The notes below the pieces were generated by a model. The model had not been told where the DNA came from and did no database searches. It worked only from the letters and a program-made list of their open reading frames with translations. A DNA stretch of 64,000 nucleotides from Streptomyces sp. NBC_01235 (GTDB lineage: Bacteria; Actinomycetota; Actinomycetes; Streptomycetales; Streptomycetaceae): assembly GCF_035989285.1 (NCBI RefSeq), contig NZ_CP108513.1, forward strand, positions 4,712,001 through 4,776,000, given 5' to 3'. This document shows positions 44,052-54,399 of this stretch, in pieces; the stretch's first letter is position 1, and every line of letters starts with the position of its first letter. The position numbers were made by a program, and so were the translations under genes.

Positions 44052-45227
44052 TCACCCGAACGGGAACCCGGTGTACGCCTCGGCCAAGTCGGTCTCGGCC
44101 GCACGGGAGGAGGCGATCCGCTCCAGACGGGCGAGCTGGAGGCGGTCCTCGAACGGGGTGGCGTCGGGGGCGGGGTGCAGGAGGGTCGTCATGTCGTACG
44201 AGAACCGCTCGGCCTGCCACACGCGCCGCAGACAGGTCTCGGAGTAGGCGTCGAGGAGGTCGGAGGACCCCGTATCCCGACGGTGCGTCAGCGCCCGCGC
44301 GAAGGTGACGACGTCCCCGACGGCGAGGTTCAGCCCCTTCGCGCCGGTCGGCGGCACGATGTGGGCCGCGTCCCCGGCGAGGAAGAGCCGGCCGTGCCGC
44401 ATGGGCTCGTGAACATAAGAGCGCATCGGGGTGACCGACTTCTGGGTGATCGGCCCACGCTCCAGCTTCCAGTCGTCGTCGGTCTCGAAGCGGCGCTCCA
44501 GCTCGTCCCAGATCCGCTCGTCGCCCCAGGTCTCGGCGTCGGTCCCCTCGGGCACCTGGAGGTAGAGGCGGGAGACGGACGGGGAGCGCATGGACAACAG
44601 GGCGAAGCCGCGGTCGTGGCGGGCGTAGACCAGTTCGTCGTGGGAGGGCGCCACGTCGGCGAGGATGCCGAGCCAGCCGAAGGGGTACGTCCGCTCGAAG
44701 ACACGGGTCAGTTCGGCCGGAATCGCCTGCCGCGACACCCCCCAGAAGCCGTCGCAGCCGACGACGTACTCGCACTCCAGGACGTCCTCGACACCTTCGT
44801 GCCGGAAGCGGACGCGCGGGTGGTCGGTGTCGGCGTCCTCGACGGCCAGGGCCTCCGCCTCGAACAGCAGCGGGCCGCCCTCCTCCAACTGGAGGGCGAT
44901 GAGGTCCTTGCACACCTCGGTCTGGGCGTAGACCGTCACCGACCGGCCCCCGGTGAGGGCGGGGAAGTCGACGCGATGGCGCCGCCTCGCGAACCGCAGC
45001 TCTATGCCGTCGTGGCGCAGCCCCACCCGGTCCATACGCTCCCCGGCACCGGCCTCGCGCAGGACGTCCACCGTGCCCTGCTCCAGGATCCCGGCGCGCT
45101 GCCGCTGCTCGACGTAGGCCCGGTCACGGCTCTCCAGCACGACGGAGTCGATACCGGCGTTGTGGAGCAGACGGGCGAGGAGGAGGCCGGCGGGGCCGGC
45201 GCCGACGATGCCGACGGTCGTGCGCAT
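44052..45227 (-). CDS. pobA: 4-hydroxybenzoate 3-monooxygenase
   Basis: The 391-residue flavin monooxygenase has GIVGAGPAGLLLARLL (FAD), the GCDGFWGVSR motif and GRLFLAGDAAHIVPPTGAKGLNLAVGD. PobA hydroxylates 4-hydroxybenzoate to protocatechuate with NAD(P)H, feeding the beta-ketoadipate pathway. ATG follows GAAGGGAACG. Alternating inverted repeats lie just upstream; no adjacent regulator gene. Confidence 0.93.
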   Translation of the reverse strand: MRTTVGIVGAGPAGLLLARLLHNAGIDSVVLESRDRAYVEQRQRAGILEQGTVDVLREAGAGERMDRVGLRHDGIELRFARRRHRVDFPALTGGRSVTVYAQTEVCKDLIALQLEEGGPLLFEAEALAVEDADTDHPRVRFRHEGVEDVLECEYVVGCDGFWGVSRQAIPAELTRVFERTYPFGWLGILADVAPSHDELVYARHDRGFALLSMRSPSVSRLYLQVPEGTDAETWGDERIWDELERRFETDDDWKLERGPITQKSVTPMRSYVHEPMRHGRLFLAGDAAHIVPPTGAKGLNLAVGDVVTFARALTHRRDTGSSDLLDAYSETCLRRVWQAERFSYDMTTLLHPAPDATPFEDRLQLARLERIASSRAAETDLAEAYTGFPFG

Positions 45228-45245
45228 CGGGCGTTCCCTTCGGAG

Positions 45246-45276
45246 TTCACTGTTCGCATAGTGAAGTTTTCTTCAC
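45246..45276. promoter_or_regulatory. Alternating inverted repeats upstream of pobA
   Basis: TTCACT-N8-AGTGAA (45246-45265) overlaps GTGAAG-TTTT-CTTCAC (45261-45276). Three half-sites sit 19 bp before the start codon, typical for an IclR- or MarR-type aromatic-responsive regulator. Confidence 0.65.
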
Positions 45277-45403
45277 CAACTTTGGAACGTGAGTCTGCGC
45301 CCCCGCTCATCGGGTGTCAACGGTCGGGACGGGTGAGGAGGGGAGGCCGCCGCGGCGGTCAATGCCTCGATGGAGGATGCAGCGATCGCCGAGACGTCGG
45401 AAG

Positions 45404-45487
45404 TGCCCAGAGCCGGACTTGAACCGGCACGCCCACGTAGGGGCAGCGAGGTTTAAGCTCGCCGTGTCTGCATTCCACCATCTGGGC
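45404..45487 (-). tRNA. bldA: tRNA-Leu(UAA), bldA
   Basis: An 84-nt tRNA with acceptor arms GCCCAGA/TCTGGGC, discriminator A, anticodon stem-loop GCGAG-CTTAAAC-CTCGC (anticodon UAA at 45453-45455), long variable arm and T-loop GGTTCAAGTCC. No CCA is encoded. The sequence closely matches the bldA tRNA that decodes the rare UUA codon and controls development and antibiotic production in Streptomyces. A TAGGGT -10-like hexamer lies at 45515-45520. Confidence 0.96.
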
Positions 45488-45943
45488 AGGCCGAGGGCCC
45501 CGCTTGAGCTTCCGACCCTATCGGGATCCGTCCCCCGAACAGCGGACGAACGGACCCGATGTTGTCTTATTTTATTGAGGTCTGAGGGTGCATCAGCACC
45601 TGGAACTGGCCATCCGCACTTGCCAGTAGCCTCGCGCGCGTCAAACGGTCTTGTATGTGGAATGACGGAATTTCACCGTCCGAACAAGGGTGCTCCACCG
45701 GTTCTTGACGAACGCTCGACGAACGGGCGGCCCGAAGGCGCGTAGGGGGCGCGTGTCATCCCCAGGTATGACACGGCGGCCCCTGGTCCGACTCGAGTCT
45801 GCCTTCGGAACCGGAACAGCGGCTGACTACACGACAGCCGGCGGCCGGGACGATGGTTCACGTCCCAAGACACACCGTCCCGGCCATGACGTCCCCGTCA
45901 TGACGTCCCAGCCATGCCGTCGTCCCGACAGGAGCTCACACCC
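45488..45943. other. Intergenic region between bldA and the ABC exporter
   Basis: No protein gene is supported. It holds the bldA promoter (TAGGGT on the minus strand, 45515-45520), a perfect 8-bp-arm dyad (45751-45774), and two CATGACGTCCC direct repeats near 45890-45910. Small ORFs here lack ribosome sites. Confidence 0.5.
45751..45774. promoter_or_regulatory. Perfect dyad CGTGTCAT-N8-ATGACACG, operator candidate
   Basis: 8-bp arms, 8-bp spacer, about 170 bp upstream of the ABC exporter. This size and symmetry fit a TetR- or MarR-type operator. No local regulator gene is present. Confidence 0.65.
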
Positions 45944-46714
<771 letters not shown>

Positions 46715-46789
46715 TCCCCGACCGCGACCCGACCGTCCCCGACCGGGACCGACCGCTCGTCGACGAGCAGGACTGAGAAGACAACACCC

Positions 46790-49318
46790 ATGTTCCGTAC
46801 CGCCTTGCGCAACGTGCTCGCGCACAAGGCCCGGCTCCTGATGACCGTGCTCGCCGTGATGCTCGGCGTGGCCTTCGTGTCGGGGACCCTGGTCTTCACC
46901 AACACCCTCTCCGGCGCCCTGCAGAAGAGCTCCGCCAAGGGGTTCGACCAGGTCGACGTCGCCGTCACCGCCGAGGTCCAGGAGGACGTCGGCGACGCGA
47001 TCGTCAAGACGCCGGAGCTGACCCAGTCGCTGCTGGAGCAGAGCGCGAAGGTCCCGGGCGCCGCGTCCGCCGTCGGCGTCGTCAACGGCTTCACCGCCAT
47101 CGCCGACAAGGACGGCAAGCTCGTCGGCGGCGGTTTCCAGTCGCAGGGCGGCAACTACTGGGGAGACAAGGACGCCCGGTACCCGCTCGTCGAGGGGCAC
47201 GCGCCGAGCGGCAGGGGCGAGGTCGTCATCGACTCGAAGACCGCCGAGCGGGCCGGGTACAAGGTCGGCGACACCGTACGGATCTCCGTCGACGGCCCCG
47301 TCCTCACCCCGAAGATCACCGGGATCTTCACCACCGACGACGGCAACGTCACCGCCGGCGGCAGCCTCGCGCTCTTCGACACGGCGAGCGCGCAGCAGTT
47401 GTTCGGCAAGACCGGCACCTACGACGAGATCGACGTGAAGGCCGCGGCCGGGACCTCTCAGGCCGCGCTGAAGTCCGCGCTGGACACCGCCCTGCCGAAG
47501 GGCAAGGTCGAGACCACCACCGGCAAGCAGCTCGCCGACGACCAGGCCGAGATGATCTCCGCGTCGATGAGCGGGCTGAAGCAGGGCCTGCTGGTCTTCG
47601 CCGGCATCGCGCTCTTCGTCGGCACCTTCATCATCGCCAACACCTTCACCATGCTGGTCGCCCAGCGCACCAAGGAGCTCGCGCTGCTGCGGGCCGTCGG
47701 CGCCTCCCGCCGGCAGGTCACGCGGTCGGTGCTGATCGAGGCGTTCGTCGTCGGCACGGTCGCCGGGGTGACCGGTCTGGTCGCCGGCATCGGCATCGGG
47801 GCCGGGCTGCGCTCGCTGATGGGGACGCTGGGGGCGACCGTCCCCGACGGGCCGCTCGTCATCTCGCCCGGCACGGTCGCCGCCGCCCTCGTCGTGGGCA
47901 TCGTCATCACCATGCTGGCCGCCTGGCTGCCCGGCCGCCGGGCCGCGAAGATCCCGCCGGTGGCGGCCATGAGCAGCGTGCACGCCGCGGCCTCCACCAA
48001 GTCGCTCGTCCTGCGCAACACCCTCGGCGCCCTGTTCTCGGCGGCGGGCGTCGCGGTGATCCTGGCCGCGACGACGATGGACGGCAGCGACGGCCAGGCC
48101 CCCATGGGTCTCGGCGCCGTCCTGCTCATCATCGGCGTCTTCATCCTGACCCCGCTGCTGTCCCGCCCGCTGATCGCGGCCGCCGCCCCCGTCCTGCGGA
48201 TCTTCGGGGTGTCCGGCAAGCTGGCCCGGCAGAACTCGGTGCGCAACCCGCGCCGGACGGCGGCCACGGCCTCCGCGCTGATGATCGGCCTGACCCTGAT
48301 CACCGGCATGACGGTGATGGCGGGCAGCCTGCAGAAGGCCATCGACAAGATGGCGTCCTCCGCGATCCGGGCCGACTACGTCGTGTCGATGGCCAACGGC
48401 AACGAGCTCTCCGCCGACATCGACGAGAAGCTGAAGGCCACCGACGGGGTGACCGCCAGCAGCCCGATGCGCAACGGGCCCGGCCGGATCGACGGCAGGA
48501 CCGAGTACCTCACCGGCGTCACCGGCTCCACCATCGGCGAGCTGACCGACCTCAAGGTCGACGAGGGCGCCTTCAAGGTGGGCGGCTCGCAGGTCGTCGT
48601 CGACGAGGACACCGCCACGTCCCATGGCTGGAAGGCCGGTTCGGCGTTCACGGTGAACTACGAGGACGGCAGGAAGCAGCAGTTGACGGTCTCCGGGGTG
48701 TATGAGGGCAACGAGCTGATCGAGGGCATCCTCCTCGACAACTCGGTCCTCACCCCGCACCTGGAGGACCCGGTCGACATGCGGGTCATGGTCAAGACCG
48801 CCGGCGGTGCCTCGGACGACACGAAGGACAGGCTGGAGAAGGCCCTCGGCTCCAACCCGGCCATCAAGGTCCAGAGCAAGAAGGACCTCTCCAACGAGAT
48901 CGCGCAGATGTTCACCCTGATGCTGAACATGCTCTACGGGCTGCTCGCGATGGCCGTGATCGTCGCCGTCCTCGGCGTCATCAACACCCTCGCCATGTCG
49001 GTCTTCGAGCGCTCCCAGGAGATCGGCATGCTGCGCGCCATCGGCCTGGACCGCAGGTCCGTCAAGCGGATGGTCCGTCTGGAGTCCCTCGTCATCTCCC
49101 TCTTCGGCGGGGTGCTCGGCCTCGGCCTCGGCGTGTTCTTCGGCTGGGCGGCCGGTGAGCTGCTCGGCACGAAGATGGCGACGTACGAACTCGTCCTGCC
49201 GTGGGGCCGGATGGCCGTCTTCCTGGTGCTGGCCGCCGGGGTGGGCATCCTGGCGGCACTGTGGCCGGCCCGGCGGGCTTCGCGGCTGAACATGCTGGCG
49301 GCGATCAAGTCGGAGTAG
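46790..49318 (+). CDS. FtsX/MacB-like ABC transporter permease (two fused permease units)
   Basis: The 842-residue protein has two MacB_PCD + FtsX units. N-terminal TM (LMTVLAVMLGVAFVSGTLVF), periplasmic domain, three TMs around 260-400 (FIIANTFTMLVAQRTKELALLRAVG), then a second set ending FGGVLGLGLGVFFGWAAGELLG...LVLAAGVGILAALWPARRAS. Duplicated FtsX motifs (LALLRAVGASRRQ and IGMLRAIGLDRRS) show internal repetition. With the ATPase it forms an exporter of lipid, lipoprotein or antimicrobial substrates, unspecified. Confidence 0.92.
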   Translation: MFRTALRNVLAHKARLLMTVLAVMLGVAFVSGTLVFTNTLSGALQKSSAKGFDQVDVAVTAEVQEDVGDAIVKTPELTQSLLEQSAKVPGAASAVGVVNGFTAIADKDGKLVGGGFQSQGGNYWGDKDARYPLVEGHAPSGRGEVVIDSKTAERAGYKVGDTVRISVDGPVLTPKITGIFTTDDGNVTAGGSLALFDTASAQQLFGKTGTYDEIDVKAAAGTSQAALKSALDTALPKGKVETTTGKQLADDQAEMISASMSGLKQGLLVFAGIALFVGTFIIANTFTMLVAQRTKELALLRAVGASRRQVTRSVLIEAFVVGTVAGVTGLVAGIGIGAGLRSLMGTLGATVPDGPLVISPGTVAAALVVGIVITMLAAWLPGRRAAKIPPVAAMSSVHAAASTKSLVLRNTLGALFSAAGVAVILAATTMDGSDGQAPMGLGAVLLIIGVFILTPLLSRPLIAAAAPVLRIFGVSGKLARQNSVRNPRRTAATASALMIGLTLITGMTVMAGSLQKAIDKMASSAIRADYVVSMANGNELSADIDEKLKATDGVTASSPMRNGPGRIDGRTEYLTGVTGSTIGELTDLKVDEGAFKVGGSQVVVDEDTATSHGWKAGSAFTVNYEDGRKQQLTVSGVYEGNELIEGILLDNSVLTPHLEDPVDMRVMVKTAGGASDDTKDRLEKALGSNPAIKVQSKKDLSNEIAQMFTLMLNMLYGLLAMAVIVAVLGVINTLAMSVFERSQEIGMLRAIGLDRRSVKRMVRLESLVISLFGGVLGLGLGVFFGWAAGELLGTKMATYELVLPWGRMAVFLVLAAGVGILAALWPARRASRLNMLAAIKSE

Positions 49319-49331
49319 GGGCGGGACGGTT

Positions 49332-49365
49332 GGGGCCCGGTGCCGTACGTACGGCACCGGGCCCC
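49332..49365. terminator. Perfect 34-bp palindromic terminator
   Basis: GGGGCCCGGTGCCGTAC and its exact complement abut with no loop between two convergent genes. Confidence 0.9.
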
Positions 49366-49377
49366 TCTCCCATGCCG

Positions 49378-50667
49378 TCAGTTCCAGGTGCGGGCGCGCA
49401 ACGGCATCCCGGAGATGCCCGACTCGGGGGTCCGGACGGCCAGGACCTGGTTGACGCCGATGCGATTGCGTTCGAAGGCGACGGCGGAGGCGGCCATGTA
49501 GAGCCGCCAGACACGGGCGCGGCCGGGACCGGTGAGGTGGACGGCCCGGTCCCAGGCGGCTTCCAGACGGTCGACCCAGCGGCGCAGTGTGAGGGCGTAG
49601 TGCTCACGGATCGACTCGACGTCCCGGACCTCGAAGCCGGCGCGTTCGAGCTGGGTGACCGTGGTGCCCACGGGGGCGAGTTCGCCGTCCGGGAAGACGT
49701 AGGCGTCGATGAACGCGTCCACGTCGTACGCCGACTCGTCGCGGTGCGGGCGGCGGGCGATCTGGTGGTTGAGCAGCCGGCCGCCCGGCGTGAGCAGCGC
49801 GAGCAGGACCTTCGCGTACTCCAGGTACCGCGCGGAGCCGACGTGTTCCGCCATGCCGATGGAGGAGATCGCGTCGAACGGGCCGTCGGTGACGTCCCGA
49901 TAGTCCTGGACGCGGATCTCGACCTTGTCGGTGAGCCCCGCGTCGGCGACGCGCTTGCGGGCGTAAGCCGCCTGCTCCTGGGAGAGCGTGATCCCGACGA
50001 CGTTCGCCCCGTGCTCGCGGGCCGCGTGGATGGCGAGGGAACCCCAGCCGCATCCGACGTCCAGCAGCCGGCTCCCCGGCCCCAGGTCCAGCTTGCGGCA
50101 GACCAGTTCGAGCTTGTCGCGCTGGGCGGTCTCCAGGGTGCTGTCGGCGGACTCCCAGTAGGCGCAGGAGTAGATCATGGACGGACCGAGGACGAGCTCG
50201 TAGAAGTCGTTGCCGACGTCGTAGTGATGACTGATGGCGCGTCTGTCGGTGCGACGGGTGTGGAGATGACTGGTCCGGCGGACCTCCTCGCGGGGTGGGG
50301 CGGGCGGCAGCGGGGGCCCGGCGAGTCTCACCAGCCCCCGGACGGCCGCGCGGAACCGGGGGTCGCGCAGGGCCTGGGCGAGGGTACGGGCGTCCTCGCC
50401 GCGTTCCCAGAGGAGGCCGGAGAGCAGGTCGAGAGCGACGTACAGGTCCCCCTCGACCTCCAGGTCGCCGGCCACCCAGGCGCGGGCGAGGCCCAGTTCG
50501 CCCGGTTTGAACAGGAGACGACGCAGGGCCCTGCGGTTGCGTACGACCAGAACGGGCGCGTCGGGCGGGCCCGCCTGCGAACCGTCCCAGGCGCGGACGC
50601 GCACCGGGAGAGGGGCCCCCAGCAACTGTTCGACAAGCGCATGAAGCCGCGGTGCGGCGTCAGCCAT
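49378..50667 (-). CDS. Cyclopropane-fatty-acyl-phospholipid synthase-like methyltransferase
   Basis: The 429-residue SAM methyltransferase has LLDVGCGWGSLAIHAAREHG (SAM), the HYDVGNDFYELVLGPSMIYSCAYW substrate region, SIGMAEHVG and the LRRWVDRLE C terminus, all CfaS features. It methylates unsaturated phospholipid chains at the membrane. ATG at 50667 has GGAGG at 8 bp. Monocistronic. Confidence 0.92.
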   Translation of the reverse strand: MADAAPRLHALVEQLLGAPLPVRVRAWDGSQAGPPDAPVLVVRNRRALRRLLFKPGELGLARAWVAGDLEVEGDLYVALDLLSGLLWERGEDARTLAQALRDPRFRAAVRGLVRLAGPPLPPAPPREEVRRTSHLHTRRTDRRAISHHYDVGNDFYELVLGPSMIYSCAYWESADSTLETAQRDKLELVCRKLDLGPGSRLLDVGCGWGSLAIHAAREHGANVVGITLSQEQAAYARKRVADAGLTDKVEIRVQDYRDVTDGPFDAISSIGMAEHVGSARYLEYAKVLLALLTPGGRLLNHQIARRPHRDESAYDVDAFIDAYVFPDGELAPVGTTVTQLERAGFEVRDVESIREHYALTLRRWVDRLEAAWDRAVHLTGPGRARVWRLYMAASAVAFERNRIGVNQVLAVRTPESGISGMPLRARTWN

Positions 50668-50846
50668 GATGCACACCTCCGTGACGGTGATCCCGGAATG
50701 TCCTGACACCACGAAAACACCAGCGAAGCCTCAGCGCAGTCCCCCACGCGCGTTACAGCTGGGCAAACTCCCGCGACGGCCCCCCAGGGGAGGCTGAGTA
50801 CGGCGACTCATGCCCGCGGTGCGCCGCGCGCCGGAGGATGCTGAAC

Positions 50847-51497
50847 ATGACACAGCGACACAGCGCCCTCGCCTGGCGCCGGGGGATCATCGCCACGGTG
50901 GCCATGGGAGCGGCCTTCGCCGGGCTGCTGGGCTTCCTCAGCGCCTGGGACGGGGAGCCGTACCCCGTCGCGGATCCGGCCGCCACGGCGACCCGCCTGG
51001 ACGGCCTCACCCAGACCGTCTACGAGGCACTCGCCCTGCCGGGCGCGGCACTGGATCCCGACTGGCGCGGCACGCTGAAGGCCGAGGAGTACGGCTGCCA
51101 TTACCGGGGGCTGAGCCACTGGGAGGAGCAGCTGAGCGACTCGCCGCCGAGCGTGCCGGGGGTGGTGAACGTGTCGGCCGAGTGGACACTGACGGGGGTC
51201 TCCGAGGAGCGGGCGACGGCCGCGATGCGGCGGGCCCGCACGGAACTGACCCGGCAGGGCTGGCAGGGCACCGACCACGAGAACGCCGCCGGACGACTGA
51301 TCACGCTGCAACTGGAGCCCGCGGACACCTACGAAACCCCCGTGCCCGTCTCCGTCTGGGTCACGGCGCTTCCCGGCGACCGCCTCGAGGTCTCCGCGTA
51401 CGCGGAGTGCGCCCGCTACCCCGAGGGAACCCCCCTCGACGCCGTCGACCGGCCCAGCCTGCCCCACCAGCTGGCACCGGCCCCGCTGCGTGATTGA
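50847..51497 (+). CDS. Membrane-anchored protein of unknown function
   Basis: The 216-residue protein has one N-terminal TM (GIIATVAMGAAFAGLLGFL) and an extracytoplasmic domain with a single conserved Cys pair (YGCHYRGLSHWEEQL and YAECARYPEG). ATG at 50847 follows GGAGG at 9 bp. No family recognised. Confidence 0.7.
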   Translation: MTQRHSALAWRRGIIATVAMGAAFAGLLGFLSAWDGEPYPVADPAATATRLDGLTQTVYEALALPGAALDPDWRGTLKAEEYGCHYRGLSHWEEQLSDSPPSVPGVVNVSAEWTLTGVSEERATAAMRRARTELTRQGWQGTDHENAAGRLITLQLEPADTYETPVPVSVWVTALPGDRLEVSAYAECARYPEGTPLDAVDRPSLPHQLAPAPLRD

Positions 51498-51516
51498 CCG
51501 GAACACCCGGAACACA

Positions 51517-51560
51517 CCGAAGGGGCCGCCCGCACCACGGATGGCGGGTGGCCCCTTCGG
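51517..51560. terminator. Terminator hairpin, CCGAAGGGGCC arms
   Basis: CCGAAGGGGCC...GGCCCCTTCGG with an inner GCCCGC/GGCGGGT stem, between convergent genes. Confidence 0.85.
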
Positions 51561-51611
51561 GGGTGTTTCAGTGACCGGCGGTCAGGGGACCGCAGGCCGG
51601 GTGACCGGTGG

Positions 51612-53016
51612 TCAGGAGGCCTTGGCCTTCTCGTTCTCGGTCTTCTCGGCCCTCTCGGCGGCCGGCTTCGCGGCGACCGGGGCCGGCTTCGCGGCCTCGT
51701 AGAACTCCTCGCGCGGGGACTCCAGCGCGCCGAGGGCGACGACCTCGCGCTTGAGGAACATGCCGAGGGTCCAGTCCGCGAAGACGCGGATCTTGCGGTT
51801 CCACGTCGGCATCGCCATGCCGTGGTAGCCGCGGTGCATGTACCAGGCGAGACGGCCCTTGAGCTTGATCTTCACCTTGCCCATGACGATCATCGCGACG
51901 CCCTTGTGGAGGCCGAGGCCCGCCACCGCACCCTTGTTGGAGTGCGCGTACTCCTTCTGCGGGAAGCCCCGCATGCCGGAGATCACGTTGTCGCCGAGGA
52001 CCCTGGCCTGACGGAGCGCGTGCTGCGCGTTCGGCGGGCACCAGGCGTTCTCGACGCCGGCCTTGCGCGCGGCGACGTCCGGGACCTGGGCGTTGTCGCC
52101 GGCGGCCCAGATGTAGTCGGTGCCGGTGACCTGGAGGGTCGGCTGGGCGTCCACGTGGCCGCGGGGGCCGAGCGGGAGGCCGTAGCGGGCCAGGACCGGG
52201 TTCGGCTTGACGCCGGCCGTCCACACGATCGTGTTGGAGTCGACCTCGAGGCCGTTCTTCAGGACGACGTGGCCGTCGACGCAGGAGTCCATCGAGGTGG
52301 AGAGGTAGATCTCCACGCCCCGGCTCTCCAGGTGCTCCTTGCCGTACTGGCCGAGCTTCGGGCCGACCTCGGGCAGGATCTTGTCCGCGGCGTCGACGAG
52401 GATGAAGCGCATGTCCTCGCGGGACACGGTCTTGTAGTACTTGGCCGCGTCGCGGGCCAGGTCCTCGACCTCACCGATGGTCTCCGCGCCGGCGAAACCG
52501 CCGCCGACGAAGACGAAGGTGAGCGCCTTGCGGCGGATCTCCTCGTCGGTCGTGGAGTCGGCCTTGTCCAGCTGCTCGAGGACGTGGTTGCGCAGGCCGA
52601 TGGCCTCCTCGACGCCCTTCATGCCGATGCCCTGCTCGGCGAGGCCGGGGATCGGGAAGGTGCGGGAGACCGCGCCGAGCGCGATCACCAGGTAGTCGAA
52701 GGGCAGCTCGTACGCCTCGCCGACCAGCGGGGCGATCGTGGCGACCTTGCGGTCCTGGTCGATGGTGGTGACCCGGCCGGTGAGAACCTCCGCCTTGGGC
52801 AGCACGCGTCGCAGCGGGACGACGACGTGGCGCGGGGAGATGTTGCCGGCGGCGGTTTCGGGGAGGAAGGGCTGGTAGGTCATGTACGACCGGGGGTCGA
52901 CGACCGTGACGGTCGCCTCGCCGTAGCGCATCTTCTTGAGAATGCGCCGAGCTGCGTACAGGCCTACGTACCCACCGCCTACTACGAGGATCCTGGGACG
53001 CTCCGTGGTGCTCATG
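51612..53016 (-). CDS. ndh: Type II NADH dehydrogenase
   Basis: A 468-residue NDH-2: FAD motif ILVVGGGYVGLYAARR, NADH motif VFVGGGFAGAETIGE, WTAGVKPNP, YIWAAGDNAQVPD and the membrane-associated C-terminal segment, then an Ala/Lys/Glu-rich tail. It oxidises NADH to feed menaquinone without proton pumping. ATG at 53016 (MSTTERPRILVVGG). Two Rex-like operators lie 240 and 320 bp upstream. In S. coelicolor, ndh is a Rex target, from memory. Confidence 0.95.
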
Positions 53017-53255
53017 CCATCGAGTATCCACCCGCTCCAGGGGGGTCGCTCGTGCGCCCCTTCACAAGCTTGTGGAGGGTGTGTGCTATCCTCCGCGACT
53101 CGCGTGATCCACGTCATGGCGCGGAACGGGAACCTGTGCACACGGGGTGCCGTTGTCAATGCCGCGTGAGCTGCCTCTCCGGGTCCGGAGGGCCTCCGTG
53201 AGGGGTCCGCGGGACGCCTTCGCCACACCTCCGTGAAACGTCCGCGCGCGCCTCT

Positions 53256-53271
53256 TTTGAACACGTTCACA
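53256..53271. promoter_or_regulatory. Rex operator-like site 1 upstream of ndh
   Basis: The minus strand reads TGTGAACGTGTTCAAA, close to the Rex consensus TGTGAACGNNTTCACA. Rex senses the NADH/NAD+ ratio and represses respiratory genes. Confidence 0.75.
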
Positions 53272-53335
53272 CCAGCGCTGAGCCCCCGGAAGGGTCAACC
53301 GGGGCATCCTCGTCCTCCGACAGGGCCGAATTCCT

Positions 53336-53351
53336 TGTGAAGAACTTCACG
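53336..53351. promoter_or_regulatory. Rex operator-like site 2 upstream of ndh
   Basis: TGTGAAGAACTTCACG keeps the TGTGAA...TTCAC arms of the Rex consensus. It is 80 bp from site 1, possibly giving cooperative control. Confidence 0.6.
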
Positions 53352-53457
53352 AACTTTTCCGACGGAGCGTGTCCGAGGGGCCCGGAAGGACCCCTCGAGC
53401 ATGCTCAAACGCGCATCCTGCCTGCTCAGCAGAGTGCAAGTAGCGGGGCGGGGAGGG

Positions 53458-54399
53458 CTACGCGACCGACCATGCGATGCCGTCGAGGATGTCGTGTTCG
53501 CTCACGACGACCTCCTGCGCACCGATCCGCTCCATGATCGCCAGCAGTACGAGCGCGCCCGCCGCGATCACGTCCACCCGGCCCGGGTGCATCGACGCGA
53601 TCGCCGCGCGCTCGGCGTGGGTGGAGCGCAGCAGCCACTCGGTGATCTCGCGGACCTTGTCGTGCGAGACCCGTGAGTGGTGGATGGCCGCCGAGTCGTA
53701 CTCGGGCAGCTCCTGCGCGATCGCCGAGACCGTCGTGACCGAGCCGGCCAGGCCGACCAGGGTGTGCGCCTCGCGCAGCGGGACCGTCCGCTCGGCGAGG
53801 TCGAGGGCCGCCTCGATGTCGGCGCGTATCGCCGCGACCTGCTCGGGCGTCGGCGGGTCGGTGACGCTGCCGTCCGCGACCAGGTGGCGTTCGGTCATCC
53901 GTACGCAGCCGACGTCGACCGAGCGGGCGGCCCGGACGTGCTCCTCGCCCACGACGAACTCCGTCGAGCCGCCGCCGATGTCCACCACCAGGTAGGGCTT
54001 GGTGAGGTCGTCGCGTCCCTCGAGTTCCCTCGTCGCGCCGGTGAAGGAGAACTCGGCCTCCTGGTCGCCGGTGATGACCTCGGGCTCGACGCCCAGGATG
54101 TCCAGCACGCCGCGCACGAACTCGTCGCGGTTCTCGGCGTCCCGGGAGGCCGAGGTGGCGACGAAGCGCAGCCGCTGCGCGCCGTGTTCCTTGATGACGG
54201 CCGCGTACTCCCGGCAGGCCGCGAAGGTCCGCTCCAGCGCGTCGGGGGCGAGCCGTCCGGTGCGGTCGACGCCCTGGCCGAGGCGGACGATCGTCATACG
54301 GCGGTCCAGCTCGACCAGCTCGCCCGTCTCCGGGTCGGCGTCGGCGACGAGGAGGCGGATCGAGTTGGTGCCGCAGTCGACGGCGGCGACCCGGGTCAC
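53458..54399 (-). CDS. Exopolyphosphatase / guanosine pentaphosphatase (Ppx/GppA)
   Basis: The 313-residue member of the sugar kinase-Hsp70-actin superfamily has VAAVDCGTNSIRLLVAD, VVDIGGGSTEF, the ASRDAENRDEF loop and GLAGSVTTVSAI. It removes terminal phosphates from polyphosphate and possibly pppGpp. GTG start overlaps the DUF501 stop (GTGA). Shorter than E. coli Ppx, lacking the C-terminal HD-like domain, as is usual in actinobacteria. Confidence 0.93.
   Translation of the reverse strand: MTRVAAVDCGTNSIRLLVADADPETGELVELDRRMTIVRLGQGVDRTGRLAPDALERTFAACREYAAVIKEHGAQRLRFVATSASRDAENRDEFVRGVLDILGVEPEVITGDQEAEFSFTGATRELEGRDDLTKPYLVVDIGGGSTEFVVGEEHVRAARSVDVGCVRMTERHLVADGSVTDPPTPEQVAAIRADIEAALDLAERTVPLREAHTLVGLAGSVTTVSAIAQELPEYDSAAIHHSRVSHDKVREITEWLLRSTHAERAAIASMHPGRVDVIAAGALVLLAIMERIGAQEVVVSEHDILDGIAWSVA

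Noticed and set aside
45314..45745. ORF across bldA
   Set aside because: Overlaps the tRNA on the opposite strand, no ribosome site or similarity.
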